A stretch of 64,000 bases of DNA, taken from Thalassotalea marina (GTDB lineage: Bacteria > Pseudomonadota > Gammaproteobacteria > Enterobacterales > Alteromonadaceae). The position numbers and the translations under genes are program-made. Shown in pieces: positions 1-7,127 of this stretch; the stretch's first letter is position 1; each line of letters begins with the position of its first letter. The stretch spans positions 1 through 64,000 of the forward strand of contig NZ_BNCK01000012.1 in assembly GCF_014656435.1 (NCBI RefSeq). Reading direction: 5' to 3'. The notes beneath the pieces are model-generated. The model was not told the DNA's origin, did no database searches, and saw only the letters and a program-made list of their open reading frames with translations.

Positions 1-46
1 ACACAGATTTGGCTAAATCGATGCCAATTGCTTTAATTAGTGACAT
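1..46 (-). mobile_element. IS110-family transposase, 5' end only
   Basis: Read on the minus strand, an ATG at 46 opens a frame that stays open to the window edge and encodes MSLIKAIGIDLAKSV. The GIDLAK stretch is the typical start of IS110/IS1111 transposases, where the Asp is the first residue of the DEDD catalytic set. Only 15 codons are present and the rest lies outside the window. IS110-type elements lack classical terminal inverted repeats and move by a RuvC-like recombinase guided by a bridge RNA. The short non-coding stretch in front of the ATG suggests the IS1111 subgroup, but this cannot be decided from so little sequence. Confidence 0.7.
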
Positions 47-118
47 ATGGACTCTCCTCAATTGAAGCTCTTTATCAACTTCACTATGGCACATTGATGC
101 CGAGTGGGGAGTCCATAT
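45..118. repeat. 10-bp inverted repeat beside the IS110 transposase start
   Basis: ATATGGACTC at 45-54 is matched by its exact reverse complement GAGTCCATAT at 109-118, with extended partial matching (CTCCTCA against TGGGGAG). The first arm overlaps the transposase start codon. The pair probably marks a subterminal repeat or the left end of the IS. A GTTAGGC heptamer at 124-130, which fits the integron core consensus GTTRRRY, follows directly and could be the target site. The exact element boundary cannot be seen. Confidence 0.5.
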
Positions 119-145
119 CATTCGTTAGGCATTTAGGTTTAGGCT

Positions 146-574
146 TTGAATCCACGAATAAAAAGAATTCTCATCGGTTTTGCTTTACCACCATTTATTG
201 GTGCTAGTTGCGTTATTTTGTATTGGATGCTGAAACCAAGCAAAGCCGGCTTCGAGTTTAGTGATCTAATCGAATCTGGCGGTTGGATAATTGCTGTGTC
301 ATATTTGTTTATGGGCATACACTCACTTATTTATTCTTTGAGTATGGAGTTTGTGGTAAAGAGGCTTTGCACTGTAAAAATAACATATCTATTAGCAAGC
401 ATTTTATTGGGGTTAATATCATCCTTGCTAATACCCATTCCAATGTATTTTCTGAATATCATGACACCAATACCTATAATCGGTTCGTTAACTGGCTTGG
501 TTACTGGTTTGTTTTTGTTTAGGCTTATATACGACAAAATGCCTAAAAAGGCATTTAAAAATCGGACACCGTAA
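146..574 (+). CDS. Small integral membrane protein of unknown function
   Basis: 142 residues starting at TTG, with about four hydrophobic segments (near residues 8-28, 48-68, 80-102 and 108-128) and a basic tail. I do not recognise the family. No strong Shine-Dalgarno is visible, so the start is uncertain. It is the first of a run of short, same-strand genes that resembles a gene-cassette array. Its 3' end (GGACACC plus TAA, 564-573) is a variant of the motif found near later stop codons. A role in the inner membrane is all that can be supported. Confidence 0.55.
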   Translation: MNPRIKRILIGFALPPFIGASCVILYWMLKPSKAGFEFSDLIESGGWIIAVSYLFMGIHSLIYSLSMEFVVKRLCTVKITYLLASILLGLISSLLIPIPMYFLNIMTPIPIIGSLTGLVTGLFLFRLIYDKMPKKAFKNRTP

Positions 575-643
575 CGCTTGCTCGGTTCCGCTTCGCTTCA
601 CATTTTAGCAAGCATTACTAATCCGTTTAATGCGGCGTTATGT
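570..643. repeat. attC-like structured site
   Basis: GTAACGCTTGCT at 571-582 pairs with AGCAAGCATTAC at 607-618 (one mismatch). Alternatively TAACGC at 572-577 can pair with GCGTTA at 635-640. The right edge GCGGCGTTATG resembles the R' end of integron attC sites, and the total of about 74 bp fits attC length. It lies between two short same-strand genes, where a cassette recombination site would be expected. The core departs from the strict GTTRRRY consensus, so this is a tentative call. Confidence 0.45.
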
Positions 644-702
644 AGCTTTGGAGAGTTTCTTGATTTTAGAACTCTGATGCAATTCGACAAATAGTAGGTT
701 TT

Positions 703-903
703 ATGAAAAAAGAATTACAAATCGCGATAGTCTTTATCTTTGCTGGAGCTTGGTTCTTAGGTTACGAAATGGCTAAATCTGCAAACCTCGATGAGTATGA
801 CTTCTCTTGGTTTTTCGGTACAGTGATAGTTGGTAGTTTTATGTTTGCAATCAAAAATCTGCATAAATATATAAAAAACCTTAATGTGGACACCCATCGT
901 TAA
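703..903 (+). CDS. Small two-TM membrane protein
   Basis: 66 residues with two hydrophobic segments (about 6-24 and 36-54) separated by a short acidic stretch, and a Lys/His-rich cytoplasmic-type tail. An AGG lies 7-9 nt before the ATG. The family is not recognised. The last codons (VDTHR and stop) are written by the dispersed motif at 886-903, so the C-terminus may be a product of cassette insertion and not of conserved sequence. Confidence 0.5.
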   Translation: MKKELQIAIVFIFAGAWFLGYEMAKSANLDEYDFSWFFGTVIVGSFMFAIKNLHKYIKNLNVDTHR

Positions 904-930
904 TTCGTTAAAATCTGTGTACAGTGAAAA

Positions 931-1018
931 AATAAACAGGGACGGACAACGATTTAATTGCTCTATTTTTTATTTATCGTAAGCTTTGGTATTTAATTGT
1001 GGTCTGTCCCCTATTACA
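931..1018. repeat. 88-bp interspersed repeat, copy 1
   Basis: This 88-bp segment is repeated without visible change at 2317-2404. Its ends are imperfect inverted repeats: GGGACGGACAAC near the left end against the complement GGGACAGACCAC at the right end (10 of 12). It is AT-rich inside and has no coding potential. The form fits a MITE or a REP-like element mobilised in trans. The GGGGACAGACC-type end resembles palindromes often seen with REP-associated transposases, a resemblance from memory only. Confidence 0.75.
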
Positions 1019-1038
1019 GTGGTCTGCCCCCTATTACA
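999..1038. repeat. 20-bp tandem duplication of the repeat end
   Basis: GTGGTCTGTCCCCTATTACA at 999-1018 is followed at once by the same 20 bp with one change (T to C at the ninth base) at 1019-1038. The right terminus of the 88-bp element is therefore duplicated here but not at copy 2. It may be the trace of a second, deleted element or of slippage. Confidence 0.8.
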
Positions 1039-1191
1039 CAACTACATACGTTTCCCAGCTTTTACAACCTTAACGGGGACATCCATCGTTAACCATTGCA
1101 TGTGCAACAGTATACATATAGCCTATTGATAGGTTTTAGATCGATTATGCAAAGGAGTTTTTCAGCATAACAAAAAGGAGTTAATTCGATT

Positions 1192-1485
1192 ATGGATAGC
1201 AGTAGAGATGAACAATCTAAGTTAATAACTGATTTAAACAGTTTAAAAGAAAACCCCAATAGTCATTTGGTGTTAGTTGTATTTGTCATTGGATTCTTTT
1301 TATTGAATTTCTTATATTTTGAGACAGAAATGGATTCAAATTATATCGGGATTTTTTTCGCAATGCTCTTGGTACAGTTAAGTAGGCTGTACAAAGAATC
1401 TATAGAACGAAACAAATTGATAGTACGAATTATCGATGAAATAAATTCGAACTACAAAGAACAAGAGTCAAGTGGACACCCATAG
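1192..1485 (+). CDS. Small membrane protein with N-terminal polar region
   Basis: 97 residues: a polar N-terminus of about 25 residues, two hydrophobic segments (near 27-43 and 51-67) and a charged tail. AAAAAGGAG ends 11 nt before the ATG, a slightly long but usable spacing. The last codons (SGHP and stop) are formed by the dispersed motif at 1472-1490. I do not recognise the family. The preceding gap (904-1191) holds the 88-bp repeat, its tandem end and another motif copy at 1075. Confidence 0.5.
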   Translation: MDSSRDEQSKLITDLNSLKENPNSHLVLVVFVIGFFLLNFLYFETEMDSNYIGIFFAMLLVQLSRLYKESIERNKLIVRIIDEINSNYKEQESSGHP

Positions 1486-1732
1486 TCAACCCACATCAAG
1501 CTATAAGTGTATACAGCTAATTATTTGATCTTGTTTACTACAACAAACAGACATTAGATCTCACTTTCCCTAGTGTTAGCGAGAACATACAAAAATAAGC
1601 CGTTGAAAGCCTTAAGGTTCAGAAATACTATCGATACAGCTGTTTGAAGGTGTAAGTCTGGTGATAGAAAGACTTTGATTTTTTTAATTACGCTGTTATA
1701 TGACTAGCAGCATTGGAGGTAATATTAAAATA

Positions 1733-2215
1733 TTGAACAAAATAATAGTTATCTTATGGGTATTGAGCCTTTCGATTGGTTGTAAAGCTTCTAATTTGGA
1801 GCTAGACAATAAAAACCAAATCGAAGCCGAAGTAAACAAAGCATTCGAGGGTTTAGTCGAAGCGGCTAAATCTTTAGATTCATCAAGATACTTTGAGTTT
1901 TTTGACCGAGAAAATTTTACTGGATTAAATGCAGATGGAAAGGTTTGGCACTCAATTAAGAGCCTAGAGTCAATAATCTTACCTGGATTTCAAATGGTAG
2001 AGAAAACTATTTCTCTAGACTTTAGAAACGTAAAAATTACAGTGATAAATCAAACAACGGCGATATTAGTTAATGAGTACGATCAAACTATTCTTTTAAA
2101 AAGTGGTGAAATTATTAAACAATCAGGTGGCGGTACTCAAGTTTGGCATCAAATTGACAGTTCTTGGAAGTTGGTAAGTGTTTCATCAAGTAATTCAGCT
2201 CATAGTGGCACATAA
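1733..2215 (+). CDS. Probable lipoprotein with NTF2/SnoaL-like domain
   Basis: About 160 residues from TTG at 1733, preferred over ATG 1700 because GGAGG at 1715-1719 precedes it and the protein then begins with a signal peptide (NKIIVILWVLSLSIGC) ending in a plausible lipobox Cys. The rest has the alternating helix then beta pattern of NTF2-like/DUF4440 proteins: a leading helix with FEGLVEAAKSLD, a mid motif DFRNVKITVINQTTAILVNE, and a final Trp-rich strand (VWHQIDSSWKLVSV). Ligand or enzyme activity is unknown. Probably periplasmic and membrane-anchored, carried in the cassette-like region. Confidence 0.55.
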   Translation: MNKIIVILWVLSLSIGCKASNLELDNKNQIEAEVNKAFEGLVEAAKSLDSSRYFEFFDRENFTGLNADGKVWHSIKSLESIILPGFQMVEKTISLDFRNVKITVINQTTAILVNEYDQTILLKSGEIIKQSGGGTQVWHQIDSSWKLVSVSSSNSAHSGT

Positions 2216-2316
2216 ACACATATGAACCTTATTCCCGTTAATTAACAACATTATTAACGGGGGACACCATCAGTTAACTACCGCTATTGCAGTAACAGAG
2301 CATTTAAGAGACATAG

Positions 2317-2404
2317 AATAAACAGGGACGGACAACGATTTAATTGCTCTATTTTTTATTTATCGTAAGCTTTGGTATTTAATTGTGGTCTGTCCCCTAT
2401 TACA
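2317..2404. repeat. 88-bp interspersed repeat, copy 2
   Basis: Same sequence as 931-1018, including both inverted ends. Its right end abuts the open frame of a K+ channel fragment, and an in-frame GTG inside the repeat (2385) could serve as a start. The element appears to have replaced or cut off the 5' part of that gene. Confidence 0.8.
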
Positions 2405-2642
2405 TGTGTTTGGAAGCGTTGTTAACGGTGATGGCATTGAAATCCAAGGAACTTGGAAGCACTTTTATTTTAGTGCAGTCACTCTTACTACTCTAGGTTA
2501 TGGTAACCTCGTACCTAATGATATATTTGCTGAAGTTATTGCCACTATACAATCAATAATTGGGTTTATGGGGTTTGCTATTTTGGCAGGTGTTGTTGCA
2601 TCTATTGCTTTAAAAAGAGTTGAGTTGCAAAACAAAAACTAA
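2385..2642 (+). pseudogene. 5'-truncated two-TM potassium channel (pore and TM2 only)
   Basis: The frame encodes a pore helix and selectivity filter (SAVTLTTLGYGNLVPND) followed by one transmembrane helix (IIGFMGFAILAGVVASIAL), the second half of an Ion_trans_2 channel. The first transmembrane helix is missing: upstream codons come from the 88-bp repeat, and any start would be the GTG within it. A channel subunit without TM1 is unlikely to work, so I call it a pseudogene created by the repeat. It is followed by a motif copy at 2683-2700. Confidence 0.7.
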
Positions 2643-2732
2643 CAAGGCAATTATAAATGGGACGTCTAAAGCTGCTATTAATGTGGACACCCATAGTTAA
2701 ATATTAAATCAAAAAGAGAAGGAACATCTTAA

Positions 2733-2981
2733 ATGCGAATACTATTTATCTTGTCGTGGCTAGCATTGCTACTAATCCCACTAGGGTTTTATGTAGATTC
2801 AACCTATCTCATTTGGTTTTCAGGTATTATTGCAATAATACTCATCATTAAAATTGGACTCACTCCTTGTAACCATTGTGGTGAGCGAGTTCATTTATAT
2901 ATACGAGGTGGTATGTTTGCTAAGTTTAAAATAGGCCTGCCTTTAGGGCGTTGTGATCATTGTGGCGAGTCCTATATTTAG
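2733..2981 (+). CDS. Two-TM protein with zinc-ribbon-like CxxCG pairs
   Basis: 82 residues: two hydrophobic segments at about 2-20 and 26-44, then a short cytoplasmic-type tail with two CxxCG knuckles (CNHCGE and CDHCGE) about 30 residues apart, the spacing of a single four-Cys zinc ribbon. GAAGGAA lies before the ATG. Family not recognised. A membrane-tethered metal-binding module is the safe description. Confidence 0.55.
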   Translation: MRILFILSWLALLLIPLGFYVDSTYLIWFSGIIAIILIIKIGLTPCNHCGERVHLYIRGGMFAKFKIGLPLGRCDHCGESYI

Positions 2982-3087
2982 AATAAACGACCCTTATTCC
3001 AGAATTCACGCAGAGTTAACAAGAACACCCAACGTTAGTTAACGTTAATAAGGTTGGTTACCTATTATCTTCAATCAAGGAATGTCT

Positions 3088-3531
3088 ATGCAGTTTTCCG
3101 TAGTTCAAGCAACAGGAGAACTTTCAGAAGAAATAGCCCAATTGACAAAAGAATTGGGCTATCAAGTTAGTGCCACAGAAACCCAAAATTGGCTAATTGA
3201 TTTAATCAACTCCCCTTTTCACTTTGTTTTTGTTGCAGTGTCAGATACAAATGTCTGTGGCTGGATAGTAGTCGAGAAGCGTTTATTACTTGAATCAGGC
3301 TTAAAAGCTGAAATTACAGGGCTAGTTGTAGGCTCAAAATTTCGCCGTCATGGCATTGCACAAGCATTAGTAAAAGCCGCTGAACTATGGGCGAACGAAC
3401 AAGGTTTAAAACAAATCTTGGTTAGGTCTAACATATCCCGAAAGGAGTCTCATGTGTTTTACTCATCGATAGGCTTTAATCAGTCAAAAACATCACACGT
3501 TTACGTGAAACGCATCATAAATTCGAACTAA
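3088..3531 (+). CDS. GNAT family N-acetyltransferase
   Basis: 147 residues. Acetyl-CoA binding motif A is clear: a beta-strand ITGLVVG followed by RRHGIAQAL (about residues 86-94) and a helix. The C-terminal HVFYSSIGF matches the usual YxxxGF end. Start 3088 fits the AAGGA at 3077-3081 better than the ATG two codons earlier. The substrate is unknown; relatives acetylate amines, toxins or ribosomal proteins. It is the last gene of the cassette-like run, and such acetyltransferases are frequent cassette cargo. Confidence 0.8.
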   Translation: MQFSVVQATGELSEEIAQLTKELGYQVSATETQNWLIDLINSPFHFVFVAVSDTNVCGWIVVEKRLLLESGLKAEITGLVVGSKFRRHGIAQALVKAAELWANEQGLKQILVRSNISRKESHVFYSSIGFNQSKTSHVYVKRIINSN

Positions 3532-3629
3532 TTTGGACTGCCTTACTTGGTTTTTAATTAGCGAAATCGATGTTAAACACGAACACATTACTTGCTATCG
3601 AGTTTTACTATTAAACGCTAAAAGCAGTG

Positions 3630-4652
3630 TTAATTTAAAAAGGGTAAAACCCGCTTTCTCACGGCATTTCTCTGCCGTTTTTTGTATTCAGCGTGTGACG
3701 CTAATCCATCCCTAGACGCCATGTAGCTGGTACGGTCGAGTAGTTGAATTTCAAAAGGAAAAAAGAAACATAAGTACTTGCCATTAGGTTGTAAAATTTT
3801 GATACGTTGTCGACAGGTAATTTGCACTGAATGATAGGAAATTTCGCTAAACTGATTGACCGTTTGATTTTGCTCTTTAGTTGGGTAGGCACTGTGTTGC
3901 ATCATCTCTTTTATCTGCTCAACAGACATGCCTTGCTGAAAACATTCATCTACCCATTTTAAGTCAATTAACGTGTTTCTAGAGCGTGATGGTTTTAGGT
4001 TAGCAAAGGTTAATATGTGCATTTGTCTTAAATAAGACAAAACATCAATGACATCAGAGCGAGTATGGGTGACCAAACGAATACCTATCCAGTCAAAAAT
4101 ATCTGCAGCTACGTTTTCAGCCTTGTGTAATAATTTCATAGCTACCGAGCGCCTGGATTTTACCGTACGAAATTCAACTTCCACAAGGTTAATATCACCG
4201 AGAAAACATTCATTACTTGTGTGGTGAATATGTTCTTTAAAACGGCCAAATATTTGCTGACGGATATCGTCATGATATAGATCATTTAAATATGAATGAC
4301 TATGCGCTAGTGTATGTAACACCCTTAAAATGGCACCACACCATGGGGATAAACGTCTTTCACCATGACCTGATGCACAAAGGATGTAATAAATAACATC
4401 ATGATGTTCTTTAAGAATTTGCGGAATAACTTCTCCGTCGTTTAGCAACTCCTGCTCAATTAATTCTATGGCCTCCTGACGTAGCTGTTCTATTTCCGCA
4501 ATATCGGCGGGATCATTAAGATCAAAGCCATAACAAGCTAAAAAAGCATTAGCTTCTTGTTCAGAATGAATATGAATACGTTTAGCATCAATAAAAGAAC
4601 GCCCTTCTAAAGCGGTACGAATTGATGTACTTCGCCAAGGATTAATATTCAT
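3630..4652 (-). CDS. RelA/SpoT-like nucleotidyltransferase-fold protein
   Basis: 340 residues. The middle contains VKSRRSVAMKLL (about 164-175) and ADIFDWIGIRLVTHTRSDVIDVLSYL (about 183-208). The order of a basic RxxxS/K segment followed by a DxxGIR strand matches the synthetase domain of RelA/SpoT enzymes. The N-terminal 150 residues are helical and unlike full-length RelA; there is no HD hydrolase, TGS or ACT domain. I recall similar stand-alone proteins annotated only as TIGR04552/TIGR04562. (p)ppGpp synthesis is possible but unproven. It is monocistronic, with a weak ribosome site (AAAGTGA). Confidence 0.55.
   Translation of the reverse strand: MNINPWRSTSIRTALEGRSFIDAKRIHIHSEQEANAFLACYGFDLNDPADIAEIEQLRQEAIELIEQELLNDGEVIPQILKEHHDVIYYILCASGHGERRLSPWCGAILRVLHTLAHSHSYLNDLYHDDIRQQIFGRFKEHIHHTSNECFLGDINLVEVEFRTVKSRRSVAMKLLHKAENVAADIFDWIGIRLVTHTRSDVIDVLSYLRQMHILTFANLKPSRSRNTLIDLKWVDECFQQGMSVEQIKEMMQHSAYPTKEQNQTVNQFSEISYHSVQITCRQRIKILQPNGKYLCFFFPFEIQLLDRTSYMASRDGLASHAEYKKRQRNAVRKRVLPFLN
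3661..3683 (+). terminator. Rho-independent terminator inside the opposing gene's 3' end
   Basis: ACGGCA at 3661-3666, loop TTTCTC, TGCCGT at 3673-3678, then a T-run. It is oriented to end plus-strand transcription from the acetyltransferase. It lies within the last codons of the convergent gene ending at 3630. Confidence 0.65.
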
Positions 4653-4934
4653 AAAATATCACTTTGGTTTGCTTCCTAAATAAATATTCTTGTTGTTAAC
4701 TATAGGGCATAAAAAGATAAACTTGTGCAAAATATGACTTGCTTCAGTTATTTTTTACCCAAAAAATATTTTCAAAATAAACTATTCGATCTAGAAACTA
4801 ATTTCGAAGAATTAACTAAACCCCCAATGTTGTGTTAACTATTTATTTAGAGCGTTATTCACTCACCGTTGACGACTAGGTCTTTAAAGGCTAGATTTGT
4901 AAAGTCTAAACGCTTTTTAACAAAGGAATGGTTA

Positions 4935-5135
4935 ATGAAAAAAGTACTTTTATTTGCATTGTGGTTTGCCGTGTTTGCTTTCTCTTTCACATTTATTGGT
5001 GGATTAATGAGTGGCCTTTCAAATGGTATGTTATTTACCAATGCAACTATCACAATTTCCATTTCTCTTGTTTTGGCTTTCACAATCGCCCTATTAGGTG
5101 TGAATAAACAATTGTTACCTGGCTCAGCAGCTTAA
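4935..5135 (+). CDS. Small two-TM membrane protein
   Basis: 66 residues from ATG 4935, chosen because AAAGGA at 4922-4927 precedes it; an upstream in-frame TTG at 4869 lacks such a site. Two hydrophobic helices (about 3-24 and 35-55) and a short polar tail. Family not recognised. An inverted repeat TGTGCGAA (5144-5151) / TTCGCACA (5177-5184) follows and may act as a weak terminator. Confidence 0.5.
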   Translation: MKKVLLFALWFAVFAFSFTFIGGLMSGLSNGMLFTNATITISISLVLAFTIALLGVNKQLLPGSAA

Positions 5136-5373
5136 ATCAATAATGTGCGAATTAGTTACTTTGCTATGGTAGTTTGTTCGCACAATAATTACCCTGCACC
5201 TCTCTATAATCACTTGTAATTATCATAATCTAGTTCTCCTTAGTTCTTATCTTTAAAGCGTAGTATTGCGCGTGAAATATGTTATGTTGTTTGATATCAA
5301 CAAATATATCGATGCTGTAATATTTTTGCTCTAACTTTTAGTACGAGTAAATCTCAAGTGGCTAGGGAAAACA

Positions 5374-5991
5374 ATGAATCAATGGGTTAATTGGGCAAAA
5401 AGAATTCAGGCCATCAGTCAAACTGGTAATGCATATTCCAAAGATAAGTTTGATTTAGAAAGGTTCGAGGAATTGACCAATATATCACACCAAATGTTGG
5501 CTCAAATGGCTGACGCTCCGGTGTCAAAAATTAAAAACTTATACATTCCTGAAAGTGGTTATCCCACACCTAAAGTTGATTTGCGTGCTGGGGTGATTAA
5601 AGACAACAAAATTTTGTTAGTACGTGAGCGAGAAGACAACCGATGGACATTGCCTGGCGGCTGGGCCGATGTATGCGAAACACCATCTCAAGGTATTGTT
5701 AGAGAGGTACATGAAGAATCAGGTTTTCATGTCAGCAATCCAACCTTGGTAGCAATTAAAGATAGAGACTGCCACCCGTATGTTCCTAAATACCCTTATC
5801 ACGTTTATAAGATGTTTTTTCTCTGTACCTTAGAATCAGGCGCTGCATCAACCAACATAGAAATCTCTGACATCGACTTTTTTGATCGAAATAGCTTACC
5901 AGAACTGTCTACAAGTCGTATTTTACCAAAAGACATCGAATTAATGTTTCAACGATATGAAAACCCAACTTCAGATGTATGGGTCGATTAA
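5374..5991 (+). CDS. NUDIX hydrolase with helical N-terminal domain
   Basis: 205 residues. Residues 1-60 form a helical N-terminal region typical of Nudix_N_2 proteins. The complete Nudix box lies at about 96-118, with the terminal REVHEESGF giving the Mg2+-binding glutamates. Enzymes with this layout hydrolyse ADP-ribose or other nucleoside diphosphates linked to X. GGGA is 6 nt before the ATG. No operon partner. The substrate cannot be assigned from sequence, though the RLPKD-like end and the PYHVYKMFFLC strand resemble ADP-ribose pyrophosphatase relatives. Confidence 0.85.
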   Translation: MNQWVNWAKRIQAISQTGNAYSKDKFDLERFEELTNISHQMLAQMADAPVSKIKNLYIPESGYPTPKVDLRAGVIKDNKILLVREREDNRWTLPGGWADVCETPSQGIVREVHEESGFHVSNPTLVAIKDRDCHPYVPKYPYHVYKMFFLCTLESGAASTNIEISDIDFFDRNSLPELSTSRILPKDIELMFQRYENPTSDVWVD

Positions 5992-6181
5992 TCAGATCAA
6001 TCAAACGCTTGTTATTAAAATCACAAATCACTGATGCCAGTATAATTGGCTAAATCGTAAGGTTTAAATAAAAACAAGTGAGAACTTATCTTTGATTAGT
6101 TGTACACAAACAAGTAAGGCTATGTTTTTATATATTATTTTAAACAAAGTAAATCATCATTAAATTAATGAAGGAGAATGG

Positions 6182-6562
6182 ATGTCTAAACTAGTAGTAA
6201 GTTTGTTTATTTTGGCATTGATTACTGGATGTGCCGTAAACAAGCAAAAAATGTCCACTAAAAATTTAATTCAAGCGCTAGTAGAAAGAGGAAGTGACGT
6301 TAATAAGGAACATTTAATTCGATACCATATATATTGCATAACCAAGGAAGATTTAGACCATGTGGTGAAGTTAGCGACTTCTGAAGGCTTTGTGCCAGAA
6401 GAGAGCAGTTATTTTAAAACAGATTACAATTGGTATATCGCGTTGAACAAACATTCACCACTTAAATTCAAACCTATTTATTCATCCGTTAAATTGTTAA
6501 CGAAGTTTCAGGAAAATCGTTCATGTCAAAAAGTTACCTGGGGCAGTTCAGTTGAAAGGTAG
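6182..6562 (+). CDS. Small lipoprotein, possible ribonuclease E inhibitor RraB-like fold
   Basis: 126 residues with a lipoprotein signal peptide (LVVSLFILALITGC, Cys at about 17) and an ideal AAGGAG site. The mature part contains VERGSDVNKEHLIRYHIYC and EDLDHVVKLATSEGFVP, a helix-strand pattern that recalls RraB/DUF695-type domains (a 'volatile' comparison by eye). I do not assign the function. Probably anchored in the outer membrane facing the periplasm. Confidence 0.6.
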   Translation: MSKLVVSLFILALITGCAVNKQKMSTKNLIQALVERGSDVNKEHLIRYHIYCITKEDLDHVVKLATSEGFVPEESSYFKTDYNWYIALNKHSPLKFKPIYSSVKLLTKFQENRSCQKVTWGSSVER

Positions 6563-6698
6563 TTGATTAAGGGCAATGGATTTTTTTGATCAGGCACTTA
6601 AAATCTATCTCAAGTTTGTGACTCTGTAGTGTTAATTTGGCTGTTGCGATGATTAATTTTTACCCTATAATTAATACGGCGTCGACAGGAGAAATAAC

Positions 6699-6899
6699 AT
6701 GGATTTAAAGACTAAAGAAGGTAAAAACAAAAACGTCGGTCACTTAATGTTGGGCTGTGGTTTATCAATTGGTGCCGGCCTTGGCATTTCTCTAGGGGTA
6801 GTTTTTAACAGCATTCCAATCGGTATTTCAATTGGTGCTGGTGTTGGTTTATCAATAGGTTTAGCGTTATCTTCTTATTACAACGCTAAGGCTTGCTAA
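6699..6899 (+). CDS. Glycine-zipper membrane peptide
   Basis: 66 residues with a strong AGGAGA site 6 nt before the ATG. After a charged start of about 13 residues, the chain is almost entirely small and hydrophobic, with repeated GLSIGAG/GISLG/GISIGAG units, i.e. glycine-zipper transmembrane helices. Such peptides can be bacteriocin-like, toxin-like or simple membrane-packing proteins; none of these is shown here. A GC-rich hairpin (CGCCCC at 6957-6962 with GGGGCG at 6972-6977) follows and may terminate the transcript. Confidence 0.55.
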   Translation: MDLKTKEGKNKNVGHLMLGCGLSIGAGLGISLGVVFNSIPIGISIGAGVGLSIGLALSSYYNAKAC

Positions 6900-7127
6900 T
6901 TTAACCACTTAGCTATTACTAGTATATTTACACATCCTCACTGAATACTCTTATCGCGCCCCTAGTCTTCGGGGGCGGATACTTTGATATCGAGTTACTT
7001 TTATTAATTAACATCCCGCTTTAATATTTAATAGAATTGGTATTAAACCAAACCTCAATAAGCGCTATACTGGTAAACGCGCTAGTAACTTTCATCTTTA
7101 TTAATTAATACAAATAGTTGCTTTTAT

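Larger units (their letters stand above)
564..3042 (+). repeat. Dispersed GGACACCCATCGTTAAC-like motif
   Basis: A 16-19 bp motif recurs at 564-575 (short form), 886-903, 1075-1093, 1472-1490, 2259-2278, 2683-2700 and 3021-3042 (degenerate). Two copies (886, 1472) supply the last codons and stop of a gene; the others lie just after or between genes. The spacing matches the unit size of a cassette array. I infer one shared half of a recombination or insertion site, but the opposite halves are not clearly conserved, so an attC identity is not proven. Confidence 0.5.

Noticed and set aside
3533-3715. 60-codon plus-strand frame after the acetyltransferase
   Set aside because: Overlaps the end of the RelA-like gene and includes the terminator, so it is unlikely to be a gene.
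5144-5184. TGTGCGAA/TTCGCACA inverted repeat
   Set aside because: 25-nt loop and no T-run; too weak to call a separate terminator, mentioned only with the preceding gene.
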